Assembly (NCBI RefSeq): GCF_902459465.1
Contig: NC_047062.1
Span: 26,343,866 to 26,407,865, forward strand
From: Asterias rubens
Taxonomy: Eukaryota; Echinodermata; Asteroidea; Forcipulatida; Asteriidae
Length of the DNA: 64,000 nt
Direction of reading: 5' to 3'
Below the pieces are notes generated by a model, which made no database searches, was not told where the DNA came from, and saw only the letters and a list, made by a program, of their open reading frames with translations. Position numbers and translations under genes: made by a program. Shown here piece by piece: positions 24,201-39,200 of the stretch; the stretch's first letter is position 1, and each line of letters opens with the position of its first letter.

Positions 24201-27200
24201 TCTCTTTGGCAGTCAATTACATGTACATGTACACACACACTGAGCGAGTATAGGTTTGCGTGTCACCTTAAATGTGCACTACACAAGGCCGTATCTGAAT
24301 TAGAAGGTACAGCTACGGCAATGGACCCTTTTCATGAAACATCTTAATTACATTCATGCACACGTACAGACCCTGTTGCTTGGCAAACGCCATAGAGTTG
24401 TGCACTGAGCAGGCGCGCAATCGCGTCTGCGTCACGCACCCATTACCCAAGTACCAAACAGCGCGATGTTCCCTCATTTATGACAACCAAAATGTTAGTG
24501 CGCATGCGCTTTGTTAAATTGACATATTTCATGAAAAGGGTCCATTGCTAAGGGTGTTTCTACAAGTTCTGTACTTCAACATGTTCAACCCATGATGATG
24601 CAGCTCTTGTGTGCAGTAACTTGGTTAGAGTTCATAGTTCCATGTACAGCCACAGGCCTTTTTGATCACTACAACACTGCGCCTTTACAGGCACTGGACA
24701 CCTTTGTTAATTGTCAAATACCAGTATTCTCACTTGGTGTATCTCAACATATGCACAGTAACAAACCTGTGAAAATTTGGACTCAATTGGTCATCGACGT
24801 TGCAAGAGTTCACATGTTTAATGAAAGAAAAAACCAGGGTTGCACAAATACATGCTTTTAGATGCCCAATAAAAGGCATCTGAATGAGAAATTACCTCTT
24901 TCTCAAACTACATTACTTCAGAGGGAGCCGCTTCTCATAATGATTTATTCTATCAACCTCACCCCGTTACTAGTTACCAAGTAAGATTTTATGCTAATAA
25001 TTATTTTGAGTAATTACCAGAAGTGTCCACTGCCTTTAAGAGGGAGCCTTTTCTCACAATATTGTATACTATCAACAGCTCTCCATTGCTTGCTAGAAAG
25101 TAAGTTTTTAAGCTAAAAATTATTTTGAATAATTACCAATAGTGTCCAGTACCTTTAATATACATGTAGTACTGAATAATGACATGATAGAGCAAAACAA
25201 ACAACAGACAAGGGAGGTAAGGTGGATTGCATCTGGATATACATGTAGTACTGAATAATGACATGATAGAGCAAAACAAACAACAGACAAGGGAGGTAAG
25301 GTGGATTGCATCTGGATATACATGTAGTACTGAATAATGACATGATAGAGCAAAACAAACAACAGACAAGGGAGGTAAGGTGGATTGCATCTGGATATAC
25401 ATGTAGTACTGAATAATGACATGATAGAGCAAAACAAACAACAGACAAGGGAGGTAAGGTGGATTGCATCTGGATATACATGTAGTACTGAATAATGACA
25501 TGATAGAGCAAAACAAACAACAGACAAGGGAGGTAAGGTGGATTGCATCTGGATATACATGTAGTACTGAATAATGACATGATAGAGCAAAACAAACAAC
25601 AGACAAGGGAGGTAAGGTGGATTGCATCTGGATATACATGTAGTACTGAATAATGACATGATAGAGCAAAACAAACAACAGACAAGGGAGGTAAGGTGGA
25701 TTGCATCTGGATATACATGTAGTACTGAATAATGACATGATAGAGCAAAACAAACAACAGACAAGGGAGGTAAGGTGGATTGCATCTGGATATACATGTA
25801 GTAATGAATAATGACATGATAGAGCAAAACAAAAAACAGACAAGGGAGGTAAGGTGGATTGCATCTGGATATACATGTAGTACTGAATAATGACATGATA
25901 GAGCAAAACAAAAAACAGACAAGGGAGGTAAGGTGGATTGCATCTGGACAATCAACATAAAAGACTCAGATGAAAACATGATATTTGAGTTTGCCTTACC
26001 TCATTACAGGGCTTCCTGTGTTAGAGCTTTTGTAGAATCCTGTATACCAGTAAGGTAGTAATGCATAGCGTGTTCTGATAGCTTTACGTACAATATCCGT
26101 CATGTGGGGTGGCAGGAGCCAAGGCTCACGTCGTTTGGTATCCAGATGGGCGTGGGCACGGAAGAAGGGTTGGAATGACCCTGCCTAGAGGAGGGATAAG
26201 TCAATTCAATTCATTTTAATTCAATTCAATTCAATTCAATTCAATAAACATTTAGTTTGGTATTGCCCTCACATGACATCCTCATAATCGGAGACTTTCT
26301 GGGATGATAGGTGGTAGCAGATTTACCCGATAAAGCCATTGTTGCGCATGTTCAGAACTACGTAAAAAATGGAAATTTACACGGTAAGTCTGCTACCACC
26401 TAGCGTTGGAAAGTCTCCCGTTGGTGTTTCATAATATTAACAGTGACAGTTTTAAACAGTAGTATAACAAATATTAACAAATCAGAAGGGCAAAACTTAG
26501 GATTGGTTGAAGCATTGGCTTCTGTACTCTTACCTATTGACAGACCCTCACTGCATATAAGACTCACAAAGACAAAGACAAGGGACAACAAAGACAGACA
26601 AACACATTTAGGTGTACCAACAATATACACAAAAGCAAAAAGCAAGCCATCATTGAATTGACTTATACTATTCAAATTATGAACTAATTATAAGTAATTG
26701 TTGTAGGTTGAAAGTAGAGTGATTACAAATTTAGCAGAACCATCCAAATTATTCCGGTATGTATTCCAGGATACCAGAATTATCAGGGTGGTTGAGATGA
26801 AAAAGGTTGATGGTAATAACCCGTGTCACTGCAAATCATTTCGTACAAATAAAACTGCATTAATGTTGCATTTCGTTTCGACAGTTCTGTGTGTACTGAC
26901 AAACTCAATGGCACCTTTACACGTGTTTGACTGAAGCCTGTCTTGTGAAAGACACTAGAAAGGACTGGCTCAGAACCATTCTCAGCAGAGACACCGAACA
27001 GAGTATACTGTCTGAAACATTGAGTCCATCGGTTCTTCTCAGAACCACCAACCATCTCTAATAAGAGATTTATTTACATGGTGTCACTGAAAATTTCTCA
27101 TGTTTATTGTCTTTCCACCATGCAAACCTTCAAGTCTTATTTATACCCCCATCACACCGAACTTGTTCTCACTACGTCCTGAAAAATGTAGCCTTGGTAC

Positions 27201-30200
27201 AAGAAGTTGTTATTCACACTATCACTCAACTATCGCGATCCCCCGCTCGCTCCCTCCTCACCGGCGCCGAGCACATCGTCTTGCACAGAGATTACATTTT
27301 TCAGAATGTAGTGAGAACGAGTTCGGTGTAATGGGGGCTATTAAAGAAAGTATTCACATTAAGGAAACTTACTTGATACCATCTGGTGAGTAGTTCTGGA
27401 TCGGGATTCTTGAAGAAGCCTCCGACATCAGCTGTAATCAGAAAGAAGGAAATATTATTTTTTAACTGCTATAATTATTGCCTATGAACTAATGACCATT
27501 GATTTTATGTTGACGGTTCACGATCAGAAACAACATCCAGGAGAAAATTATTAATATTTTCTTTTTGCAATTTTCTTTTATATTTAATAGGCAGATTTCT
27601 TTCTCTGGATTCTCCTTTTTCAGATTACATTCAAGAAACATGTAATAAATATTTGTCATTGTGGATTATGCATGGGAGATGTGAATGTCATTCCTGCTTG
27701 ATAATAATAGTAATACTAATGGACAGCACTACAAATGTAGTGCGCCATGTCTGTCAGAAAGACACTCCTAGTACATAGAAAAGGAAGTAATGACGATACT
27801 TAAAGGGACATGCTGCCTTGGATCGGGCGAGTTGGTCTATGAAAAGCGTTTGAAAAGCGTTTGTTATAAAATGCATTTGGTTAGAAACAATTAAGATGAT
27901 TTAAAAGTAGGATAATGATCCACACAAATATGCCTTGAAATTGCACGGATTTCCTTATACGTCGGTAACTAGTACGGCACGCCTTTTTTTAGAGTCAAAA
28001 TTTTGACTCCACACAAGATGGCCGACCATGTTAGTTCGCATTTGTGTAGATCATTATATTCTACTTTTAAAACTCCTTTCTAACCATATGCATTTCATAA
28101 CAAACGGTTTCAAACACTTTTCATTGACCGACTCGCCCGATCCAAGGCAACGTGTTCCTTTAAAGCCAAGACTGAACAAGTGTGTTTTCAGTATTGAAGC
28201 TGAAGAGATTGTCTTCTAGTCATGAAATTTGGCCCAGAACTTGAATCCAGTCTACTAGGCCGCTCAGCCCGACACACCTTGAGCTACACCCTCTGATTAT
28301 CCATGAAGCTTACCTCCAATGAAAGGAATTCCAGCTACACCAATGGACAGTAACATGGGAATACTCATTTTAAGATGATCCCAACTTGCTTCATTGTCTC
28401 CAGTCCAAATAGCACCTGCAGAATTAAAGCATTACATGGACATTATACACAACTCCAAAATAGTTGTCAGCGCTTATATTAGACTAGTAAGCTTGGCTAA
28501 GAAAGCTGATGGGGCAACCCCAGAAAACCAATAAAGCCTTCTCAGTCTCAGAAACAGTTCTGTCTTTAAAAAATTCTCAAAGTCTACAATTTAAAGAACC
28601 TACAAATCAGTGTTGCCTATTTAAATTGCTGCAATCAAAATAAGCCTGATATGAAGGTGTACAAAATCTCAACAAGTTTTTCACTATTTTCACTAAAACG
28701 TGACCACAGGTTCATATTTTCACAGGTATGTTTCATTGTGTCCATTGAAAACTAGACCATTGATCTACTCTTCCCCCAAGAACGAGTTTACTTACCATAT
28801 CTCTGAGATCCTGCAAAGAACGCTCTTGATAAAACAAATGGCCTTTCTTTCCCACCAGACCGTTTAATTTGCCCATCAACAGTTGCCATGTGCTGGAAAG
28901 ACACAACAATCTTATTGGTACATTCAAATCATTATTCTTGGCAGAGAACAAAGCGAACCTTTTAGCAAGCCACTTCAACTGGTCCTCAGTTGCTTTAACT
29001 ATCTCTGGCAAACCATTTTAACTGGTCCTCAGCTGTTTTAACTAGCATTTGGCAAGTCATTTTAACTGGTCATCAGCTGTTTTTATTAATAACTAGCATT
29101 CGACAAGCCTTTTAACTGGTCCTCAGCTGTCTTAACTAACATTCAGCAAGCCAGTTTAACTGGTCCTCAGCTGTTTTAACTACCATTTCGCCAGCTTTTA
29201 TCAGGGAGAAAATATCAAAACAGTTTAGCAGCATAAGTTTTACATACCACATAATATCCATAGACGTTGTGTACATCCCTATGTTCCCAACCATCAGCAT
29301 GTACAGTGTCTTTATGCATAGTAACTTCAGGTCCATTAAACACAGATGGTTCATTCATATCATTCCAGGTGAAGAGGTTTGGAGTAGAACCCTTGTAGTT
29401 CTCATACGACAGTTTGTCCGCCCACCAGCTACGAACATCAGCTCTGGTGAAGTCTGGGTAACTAGAGGAACCTATTGTGTCAGAGGTCAAAGTTCAAGGG
29501 TCAGCACTATGTTACAGGGGAACATCATGAATAACATGACTAGAGTGACCCTTACAGTTTCAGTTTTATCTTCAGTTTGTGATATTATCTGTTATTGCTG
29601 AGATAACTTTTGTCAAAATTATTTGTTCACAAATATAAACGTACACTTAAAATAACAACACAGAATATTTACATAAACAAAGTACACATGTTGTCAAGAA
29701 GGCAAAACTAAGCTTGGGCGATATCGATTTATTTTATTCACGATATATCGCCGACAATATATCGCGATATTCGATACAATTGCGATTAATAAAATTTGAC
29801 ATCATTAGTCTTCAAACTCCAAGTGAAAGTTGTAGAAGAGACAATCATAGCTTAAGAGAGGTGTTCTAATGACCTATTCTTCTACTTTTACTCCAAACCT
29901 ATGGGGTGTCTCAGCAAGCAAATACATCGCGATATTTAATCGCTATTGCGATATATCGCGATTATCGCGATTATTGCGATATATCGCGATATATCGATAT
30001 TTCGATTAAAACCAAATCCATCCGATATCGAAATCGTTTCCAAATTAATATCGCGATATTCGATAATATCGTGATATCGCCCAAGCTTAGGCAAAACCCT
30101 TCATTTTGTAAACCATACTTTGAAGTGACCCTCAAGACATTGTAATACAGAATCTTGTTTAACACCGCCCGCCATGCACATCCCACAATACAAGCAGTGT

Positions 30201-33200
30201 GCAATTTAAACCTTTGACTTTTATAATCAAGCTCTTCCCTTGGTTGAACATTTTCAGAAAGCCCTCACCGAGTGTAACAGACAGATAACACACAACTTGG
30301 GTTCAAACGTGTTACAGATGACACTGCATGCAAATTACTACCAACACTAATATTCTAATGGCGCACACACACATATCTCTGTGCCAAATCATAAAACACC
30401 TGAACAGACACGAGGAAAACCTGGTCATCTCAATCACCATAATGCCAACGCATTACCATTGCAACATTAACCATCTTAGAGACTGACCATTCACAGTCAA
30501 CTGTTGTGGCTTTGAATGACAGATGTATTCTGCCAGCTTGCCATATGGTATCATGTGATGAATGCATCTACTCAGTACACAGTTAACCCTCCTACTGTCG
30601 GACCATTCAATCTGATCCACATTCATCTTGAGTGACAGTTGCACTGTGCCATGAGACATCATGCGATGAATGCATCTTCACAATACAGTCAACCCTCCCA
30701 CTGTGTGAGCATTAAATATCATCCACTTTGGTTTTGAATGACAAACGCACTTTGTCAGCCTGCAAATGTCGTAATGTACATCATCATGTACATGTTTGAT
30801 GAATGCATCTACACAGAAACAGTCAACCCTCCCACTGTGTGACCATTAAATATCATCCACTTTGGTTTTGAATGACAAACGCACTTTGTCAGCCTGCAAA
30901 TGTCGTAATGTACATCATCATGTACATGTTTGATGAATGCATCTACACAGAAACAGTCAACCCTCCTACTTTCTGACCATTCAATATCATCCAAATGTGG
31001 TTTTGAATGATCAAAAGACAAACTAAACCAGCCTGCAATACAGCATCATGCAGGGAATGCTTCTACACAGTACACAGGATGTACATTTACGAGCCCTGCA
31101 GTTTGATTGGTGTTGAATGTTTGGTCAACTCACTGGTAAATGTTATTGAGAGTGACAAAAAAAACCCACAATAACCCATACAGTACGCAGAGACATGCCA
31201 ATGTGTTAATCAGAAGAGAGAGCGCCCTTCCATGTGTCATCATCAGTAGGTGTTACTGTGAAGGACTTACATGCAGTCCAATCTGATGTGGGCTTTGAGG
31301 CTGGCTCCAACTTAACTACCAGTAAGGTGGGGATTCAACTTTGACCTTTGATCGGTATAACACATTGCTATGTGTGATCAGGGGTGTGTTTCAGTGCATA
31401 TTAGATTAAAGTCACTGTACACATTTGGTAATTGCTAGTGTTCTCACTTGGTGTATCCCATAAGCATAAAAAAAACAAGCCTGTGAAAATTTGAACTCAA
31501 TCGGTCATCGAAGTTGCGAGAAAATGATGAAAGATAAAAACATCAATAATGAACGATTTGTGGCTTTCAGATAGGAAGCGAAGACTTTAGCTAGAAGTCT
31601 TTTATTATTTTAGTGAGAAATAACCTCCTTCTTAAAAACATTGTTACTTCAGAGGGAGTCGTTTCCCACAATGTTTTGTACTATTAACAGCTATCCGATG
31701 CTAATTACCTCATGAGTTTTTAAGTTAATATTTGTTTTAAGTAATCACCGAACGTGTACATGTACCTTCCCTTTAAGCATGCAACACCGATTTAACAAAA
31801 CAGCCCAACGGCTTCACCCGAGGCCTCTACCATCAATACAACAGTGATCCAGACATTACAAGGACCTGTTACAGAACACAATCTAATGGCCAACTTTCAC
31901 AACCAGCACCAACTTGGATGATCACACACTACCACCACACCAACCATGATCAAACCGACCTATGACCTCCGCGTGCATGACCCCTAGCGAAACGACATTA
32001 ACCTACCGGGCCAGCACCACCCCTCGTAATCTCCTCCATCGTAACTCTTAATCATCAGGTCTAGTTCCTTAGCTTCACTGTACAGTTTGTAATTATCATC
32101 TCGTTTAAGGTGCGGGTCTGCAGATGCCACAAACTACAAGATGAACACAGATTAAGACAGTTTGTAATGAAGGTGTTTGTTTTTAGTGACGTACCTGGCC
32201 AGCACCAACCCTCGTAATCGTTGTTATCGTGTGTCCTGACGACGTAGCCATTGTCTATTGCTTCTCTATTCAAGTGATATCCAGAATCCTTCTTGAGATG
32301 AGGGTCAACGATTGTCACCATCTGAAGACATAGTTAAGAATTTAGCTTCTACCCTCTACAGCCAACAAAAGACTGTAGAGTTCAAAGCTTTTCTGTCTTT
32401 AACATCGTAAGTGATATATTTGGTTGTTATGTGGAAGAGAACTTCAAATTAATACAAGTAAGCCTAGTTCCTACATGTCCTACTTCCTGTGAATGCAAAT
32501 GAGATTCAAATTTTGATGTCACTAATTCCCAATGACTAATTCGCATCAGTTGACTTGTGCTCAACTCCTGCGAAACATTCCCTGTGAAAACAGCCCTGTG
32601 ACATCAAAATTCCTGTCGCATTCAGGGAGTATGAACCAGGCTTTTGAACGCAAAATAATTTTTGTGCTGATTGTAAACTTGTATGAGCCTCAGTTTTAAA
32701 CAGAATGTTAAGTTCTAAGAAAGACAAATTCATTCCTCAAACATATCTGCATCCATGCATCCTCTAGTCAATATATATATATAGCTCTTTGTACATAATT
32801 TACTTTTCAACAAGAATTTCCTTTTCAACATGAATTTCCTTTTCAACATGAAACTCGGTCTCAACGAACAAATGAGGGTTTCATTCTTGGGAGTTAGTAT
32901 TTCTTAATTTTGTTTGTCGTCTGCTTTTGAACGAGACTTCACTTATTGGTTACCTATCCACACAACATCTAGAATCGTTTCTTTGATACCTTTCTTCCCT
33001 TGGCAGCGACTTGATTTTGCATCTCAATGGGATGGGAGAACTTGTGTGAATCCCAAGTCATGTACCTGTTCAAAGTAACACCAAGTGTAAGTTACAATCT
33101 CAAAAGCTGCAAGAGACAAGTACTAGTATAACTTATCACACAAGCATGACAAGGGCGAGTAGAGTTGGATATGGGATGCAGACGCACTGTATTTTTCCAT

Positions 33201-36200
33201 ATTTCCTTGAGCGCCCATGTGATAACGACTTTATCTTCAAGCAAACTTTAAGCAACCAGGTGACAATCAGCATTTGACGCAAACGCGGCACTTGATTTTA
33301 CACTAGCTTCTTATCCTTCCCGAAAACGCTGTATGTTTTGCACGAAAATAGCTTGCTTATTTTACACATGTTACTGAGATGTGACGTAAAGCCGTTGGTC
33401 CCGTGTGTTGTGTAACAAACGTAAAAGAACCCAGTGCACTTATTGAAAAAAAAAATATGTTCACCCGGTGTTCCTGATTTGATTGGCAGCTTATTGTCAG
33501 CCCCTTGTAAACCATTGTAATGCGAAAATACACTTTGCTTAGCAATTAAGATTGACACACAGCTAAGGCGAATCTTAGGTCTGTGTGAAATCGGCCCCTG
33601 CTGCATCATACTGCTTAGCTATGGTGCTACATAATACATTACACAAAGCAAAAAAATAACACAAGGATTTGAGCATTCATTGAGGGTTATAGAAGCAGGA
33701 GGATGTTGGAACTATACCTTTTGCCATCGGTGTGTTCAATATCAAGCCATATTACATCATATGGAATATCATTCTCATCAAACTTGGCATCCACACTGTA
33801 GAAAATCAACAGAAAGATTAGAATCACTACGTCAAGATACTATAAACCATCAGGCTAAAAACAACAACAAATCTTGATGACGAACACACACAGATTGGTG
33901 GCAAGCATTACATACAGTGTGGACCTGAGAACAAAAGAGGTCCACATAAGAGCATGGTTTTATTTAACAGTGTTTGGACTTATACACACTTGTACATAGG
34001 ATTTTCCCCAGTGTTAAAGAATATGATTTTCCTTCCAAAAACACGCCAAATTGGACTTTTAGAAGTCATAACTACAAACCCACATACATATCGCCCTCAT
34101 TCGGTTGTTTGGAGGGATTGTTGAGCTTTTGTTTGGCGTGATGTTCAACAGGGGGTGCTATTGAAACATTTTTGAGAAAAACATGGTTGAACATGTTCTT
34201 GTTTTGCTTTTTAAACAATTACTCTGTGCACCAAAGGGTTAAGTGTACAGAACAAAGGAATGTCCACAGAGGGGATGTCACATAGAGCTGTGTGGAGTTT
34301 GATGAAAAACTGGTGGGTGAAAATAAACTTATTCTCTCCAAAATAAAATGGTGTACTTTCAGTCATCTCAGCTCATCAACAATCATGGAGACTGCTATCA
34401 ATAGAGACATACTTTAATGTTTCTATAAAAAGTAAATTCTAACCATTAAAAAGCGAGTATTGAAAACCTAAATGTGTCAATATTCTTAACTCCAACAACA
34501 TCAAATAAATAGTCACAAGTCTGACATACCGACAAATACACGATAGTAGTGCTATAGCTTATTCACCAGTTTGTAAGATTTGTGACAAAATTAATTTGAA
34601 TTTAACAATTAACTACTGAACATCTTTTATATTTATTTATTCACACATTACCCCCCCCCCCCACCAAAAAAGTAGAAAACCCTCTGCAAGGGGTCTATCT
34701 ATAAATGTTTCAGTGTTACATTTGACTTACTTTTTAACGTCATCTTCATCGTTGTAATTCCATCGGCACTGGTGGTATGCAATACTAAATAACTGCAAAC
34801 CAAATAACAATATTGCATCAATGAACATGTTAGGTTCTCCATATTCAAGCTGAAAAACTTATCTAATGCCATTGATTCAAAGTTTCAAATTATTGATTGT
34901 ACCTCCCAAAATATCATTTAAGTTGCACAAGAGTTTGAAGTTATCAAAAGATTGAATCTCGCCTAAAATAGCCCCGGATGTACACAGAAAACAAGTAAGC
35001 ACTGAGATATTTTTTGGACAGAGCATTTCAGTCTGGAACACTTAAATTAATTTGCAAACTGCAATAAGAAAAAACAACTCGCTCAGCACAGAAATCTCTT
35101 GCTTAGCAAAAATAGGCTATCAGCAAAAATACACTACACTTTCATTGCTGCAACTGTTACCCCATTCATTTCTTGCTTCGCCAAGAAGTTTGCCAAGCAG
35201 ATTTTTCTGCTTAACAGGTCTATCAAATTTGACTATGGACATTGCTAAGATGGTTGCTAAGGGCATCCTATGCTTTAACACTTGTTCACATAATAATCAA
35301 GCCGCAGCCACTATTGAATAAACAGTAACTTACTGGTGGCATTGATGGCATACCAGTAATGGTAGCATACTGATACATGACTTGTTCAGTTGTTGGTCCC
35401 AGTAGAAAGAACACATCAATGATACCACTCTCTGAGAACCAATGAGTATCAACCTGAGGTACTTCAGAATCTCTCTTCATGAAGTCAAGCATCCTGTTGA
35501 ACATAGACTAAGAAAAGAAGGACGGGAAATACAATAACATTTACAATAGATGGAAATTTGCATCAGGGATAAAGAATCTCAGTGGTCAGTTGGTAAGACA
35601 CTACTCTAGAATTGCAAAGGTCTTGGGTTTGAATCCAGCCAGAGTAATAATAAGCCTGTGATTTTTTCTCACAGAGCTCGAGGAAAGTACAGAGTATACA
35701 GTACTAACACACATCAGTATATGTATGGGTAAAACAAAAATTAAAATTATACGAGAATCTGATATTTCTGACTTCAACCATGCCAACCGTCCATCCATCA
35801 AGCCTGGAATTTCCCCTTTAAAAGGGCAAGGCCATTTTCACTTTGCAAAGGGCACTTCCATTGGAAAATCTTAAAAGTCAATGGGAAATTTTTAAAGAGG
35901 GCACCAAGGCCAAGACCAGGGGCAATGGAGGCCATAGCCCGTGTCATGTCTGTGGCCTATGTGTAACTCCAGGCCTGTACTATATAACAAATTTTTATTG
36001 GTTTGACAGTATTTCAGATGGACTTGTTGCTCTCAAAGATTGGTACAGGTATAAACTTGATTGTAATTACAATATCATTCTGATTTCTTTTCATTTTTGA
36101 AAGTAAGACAAAATAAACGAGCTTTAATCTTACCTTGTCTGCAGTATTGGAACTAATATCAATCCATGTCTCAGCAGAATTAAGCCAAAATAAACCCACA

Positions 36201-39200
36201 GTTCTCTCTGAGCTAGATGAGAAAATAAGCAATAATCAGTTAAGATGCACCCAACATCACAATGTTCCCTTTTTTTTTCATTTGTTCCATGATTTGATGT
36301 GTTTCCTTAAAGACACTGGACACTATTGGTAATTGTCAAAGACCAGTCTTCTCACTTGCTGTATCTCATCATATGCATAAAATAACAAACCTGTGAAAAT
36401 TTGAGCTCAATCGGTCATGGAAGTTGCGAGATAATAATGAAAGAAAAACACCCTTGTCACACGAAGTTGTGTGCTTTCAGATGCTTGATTTCGAGACCTC
36501 AAATTCTAAATCTGAGGTCTCGGAATCAAATTCATAGAAAATTACTACTTTCTCGAAAGCTACTCCACTTCAGAGGGAGCCGTTTCTCACAATGTTTTAT
36601 ACTACTAACCTCTCCCCATTACTTGTTAACAAGTAAGGTTTGATGCCAATACTTGTTTTGAGTAATAACCAATAGTGTCCACTGCCTTTAAATCTAACCA
36701 AAAAAGTTGAAACTGGAAAAAAGTTGAAAACATGAGTGTAATTTGACAAAGTGATCACAACTTAAAATAAAAAATGGATGGTCTGCCCTAAGTCTGCAGT
36801 ATCTATTGCCAGTACTCAAAATACTCACTGGACCATTGTAGCACTTGTCCAGCTACCCCATCACTGAATCAATCCTACAGTTTAGTGTTTTTCAAAACAC
36901 ACACTTTGGAATATTAAAGCCCAGTTCATACTTCCTGCAAATGCAATTGCGTCACAAATTTTGGCGTCACAAATTTCGCATTAGTTGAACTATGTTCACG
37001 TCCTACGAAACGTCCCTGTGAAAACGGCCATTTGACGTAAACCTTCGCTTCGCATTCCCCGGAAATAAGAACCAGGCTTTCCTCATGTATACTTTACTCC
37101 AAACCCCTTCAAATGTCAGCAAATATAAAAACAATAATAACATATTGTTTATATCTTTTACAAAACATCATAGATCAATGGACAAGATCTGTGGTTTAAT
37201 GAAGATTGTTTTGACATTTGAACCGAGAGTGAAACCCTTGAGTTACATCTTTCTTTCTTGGTGATCACTTCACTTTTGCAGAAACATAAGAGATGAAGAT
37301 AACTTGCATAATTTCCCCAAACTGGGGAAAATCTAGAAAGCCTCAAATGACAAAAAGAGACTAAAGGCAGACAAAATGCTGAAAACATTTCAAGATGAAT
37401 GTGTTGATTGACTTTCATTAGTGACTTCTGTTGTTGGTTGTTGAGGTATTGTATACTCACCTATGAGCTAACATGTAGGGTACAGAACCATATAATGCCA
37501 TAGGGTTGTATAACTCATATTCAAACACATCCAGATTGTACAAACGGTAGGGATCGGTGCTCCTAAAGTGAAATGAGAAAGTGAATTACTACACATTCAT
37601 AAATACCTCAGGCAGTTTCACTATTGCTATTAGTGGAGAGCGCGTCACGTGGGGGTGTTTAAACCTTTGATAATGAACAGTGTTTATAACCGGTTGTGAG
37701 CGGATACTCCGCGCTAGTCTTGGTGCAAGACGTTTCTTGTTACGGGTGATGCGGGCGCTGTTGGTGAGTTTGCCCCGCTGTGTGTGAAAGGAAAACGAGA
37801 ACGTGTTGCACCAAGACTATACGCGCACGAACGGAAACTGTCGGAAAAAGGCGTCTCAGTCATAACATACAACACACAGACGTTGTACATGTACATACAG
37901 AGCTCAAGCACGTCGGAAACGGATAAGTTTTACAGAGTTTCTTACTTAATTACGCCTTTTAACCAAAAAGGCATTTATGAATGGGAATAAAAGAGTAGTG
38001 ACTCATTCTTTAACGGCTGCTTAAAACCTTGCAGGGTCGTTGCCGTGTGATAAAGGCCCGAGCTGAACGTTATGAACGGCCGTGAAAGAACTCGTCGCAA
38101 CCCTTTTATTCCCTTATTCATGGTTAAAGATCTGTAACACTTCAAAATGTGTTCCAGTCAATGTACAACATTACATTAATAAAATTTTACCCACTCAGTT
38201 TCCCTTATGGTTCATACCTTGATAGGGGTTGCATGTGTGATGTAATTTTTGGAAACTAAACAATGCAACTTTAAAACAAATCATTACTTCCGCCAAAAAA
38301 TACTTACACGGTAGTCTTTAAAGCAAAGGAGTCAGCATGCTCTGGTATGCCATAAACATGATCAAAACCAGGAAAAGAAAAATCCATTCCAACAGACGTG
38401 GGACCTATTACAAAATTATAAATGTAAGTTATTTCAAATTAAATCAAAGTATTTCAGCCCAACTCTTGTTCACTCTACCAAGCCATTCCCAGGTAATATA
38501 ATCCTAGATAAATCCAGGGGAATTTTCTTGGGAAAATTAACACTCAGTTTGCTAACCCCAAAGGTGTGTTTTCGCTGTTGTAACAAGTAACTGTTTGGTT
38601 TGACTTGGCCATTGGTTAATCACTAGCCTATAACCGAAAACAGTTATTGGTTACAGCTGTGAAAACGCACTCAAGGTTATCTTGCATACAACTCTTCTCT
38701 CAACCGTGGGTAACTATTTCTCGTAGTTTGCCTAAAGTCTTCTTATTTGAGTGGTGTCCTCGGTCAATGCTTTCACAAGAGAGGTGTTCCCCATTTCTCC
38801 CTGTCCCTCATGCCTGAAGATATTTCTCCAGCTGTCACAAACCCAGTGTCTCTTCTAAGTGTATCAACATAAGTCGGGTGACTTTGACCTCTTCGGGCTT
38901 GACCTTGTTTGGGCTCCCAAAAAACAATCTCCCTGGCTGGAAGCTCATGGTGGCGTTAGCAGTGCCCTGCAAACTTTACTCTGCTTGCGCAGATTTTTGC
39001 ACTAAGCTTGGGTTTGCAATTCAAATATCAAAAGGTCAAACAATTTTCCAGGGATCTCCCTGGAAATTAACCATATTTCAAAGGGAATTCAACAAACACC
39101 AATGCAACTAAAACTCTGCTGCTGGACTGCGCCTGGTACCTTTAATCAAAGAAACGCAACCTTATCACTCCAATTCCATAACATCTTCACTAACTGCCGA

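Noticed and set aside
25120..25979. Three overlapping 263-274 codon minus-strand ORFs with Cys-rich repeated peptides
   Set aside because: They are readings of the 79-bp tandem array in three frames, inside a GANAB intron, with no homology and an artefactual period of 79 residues.
29906..30204. Two Arg/Ile/Asp/Tyr-rich ORFs on opposite strands
   Set aside because: Both read the ATATCGCGAT repeats of the MITE at 29709-30091.
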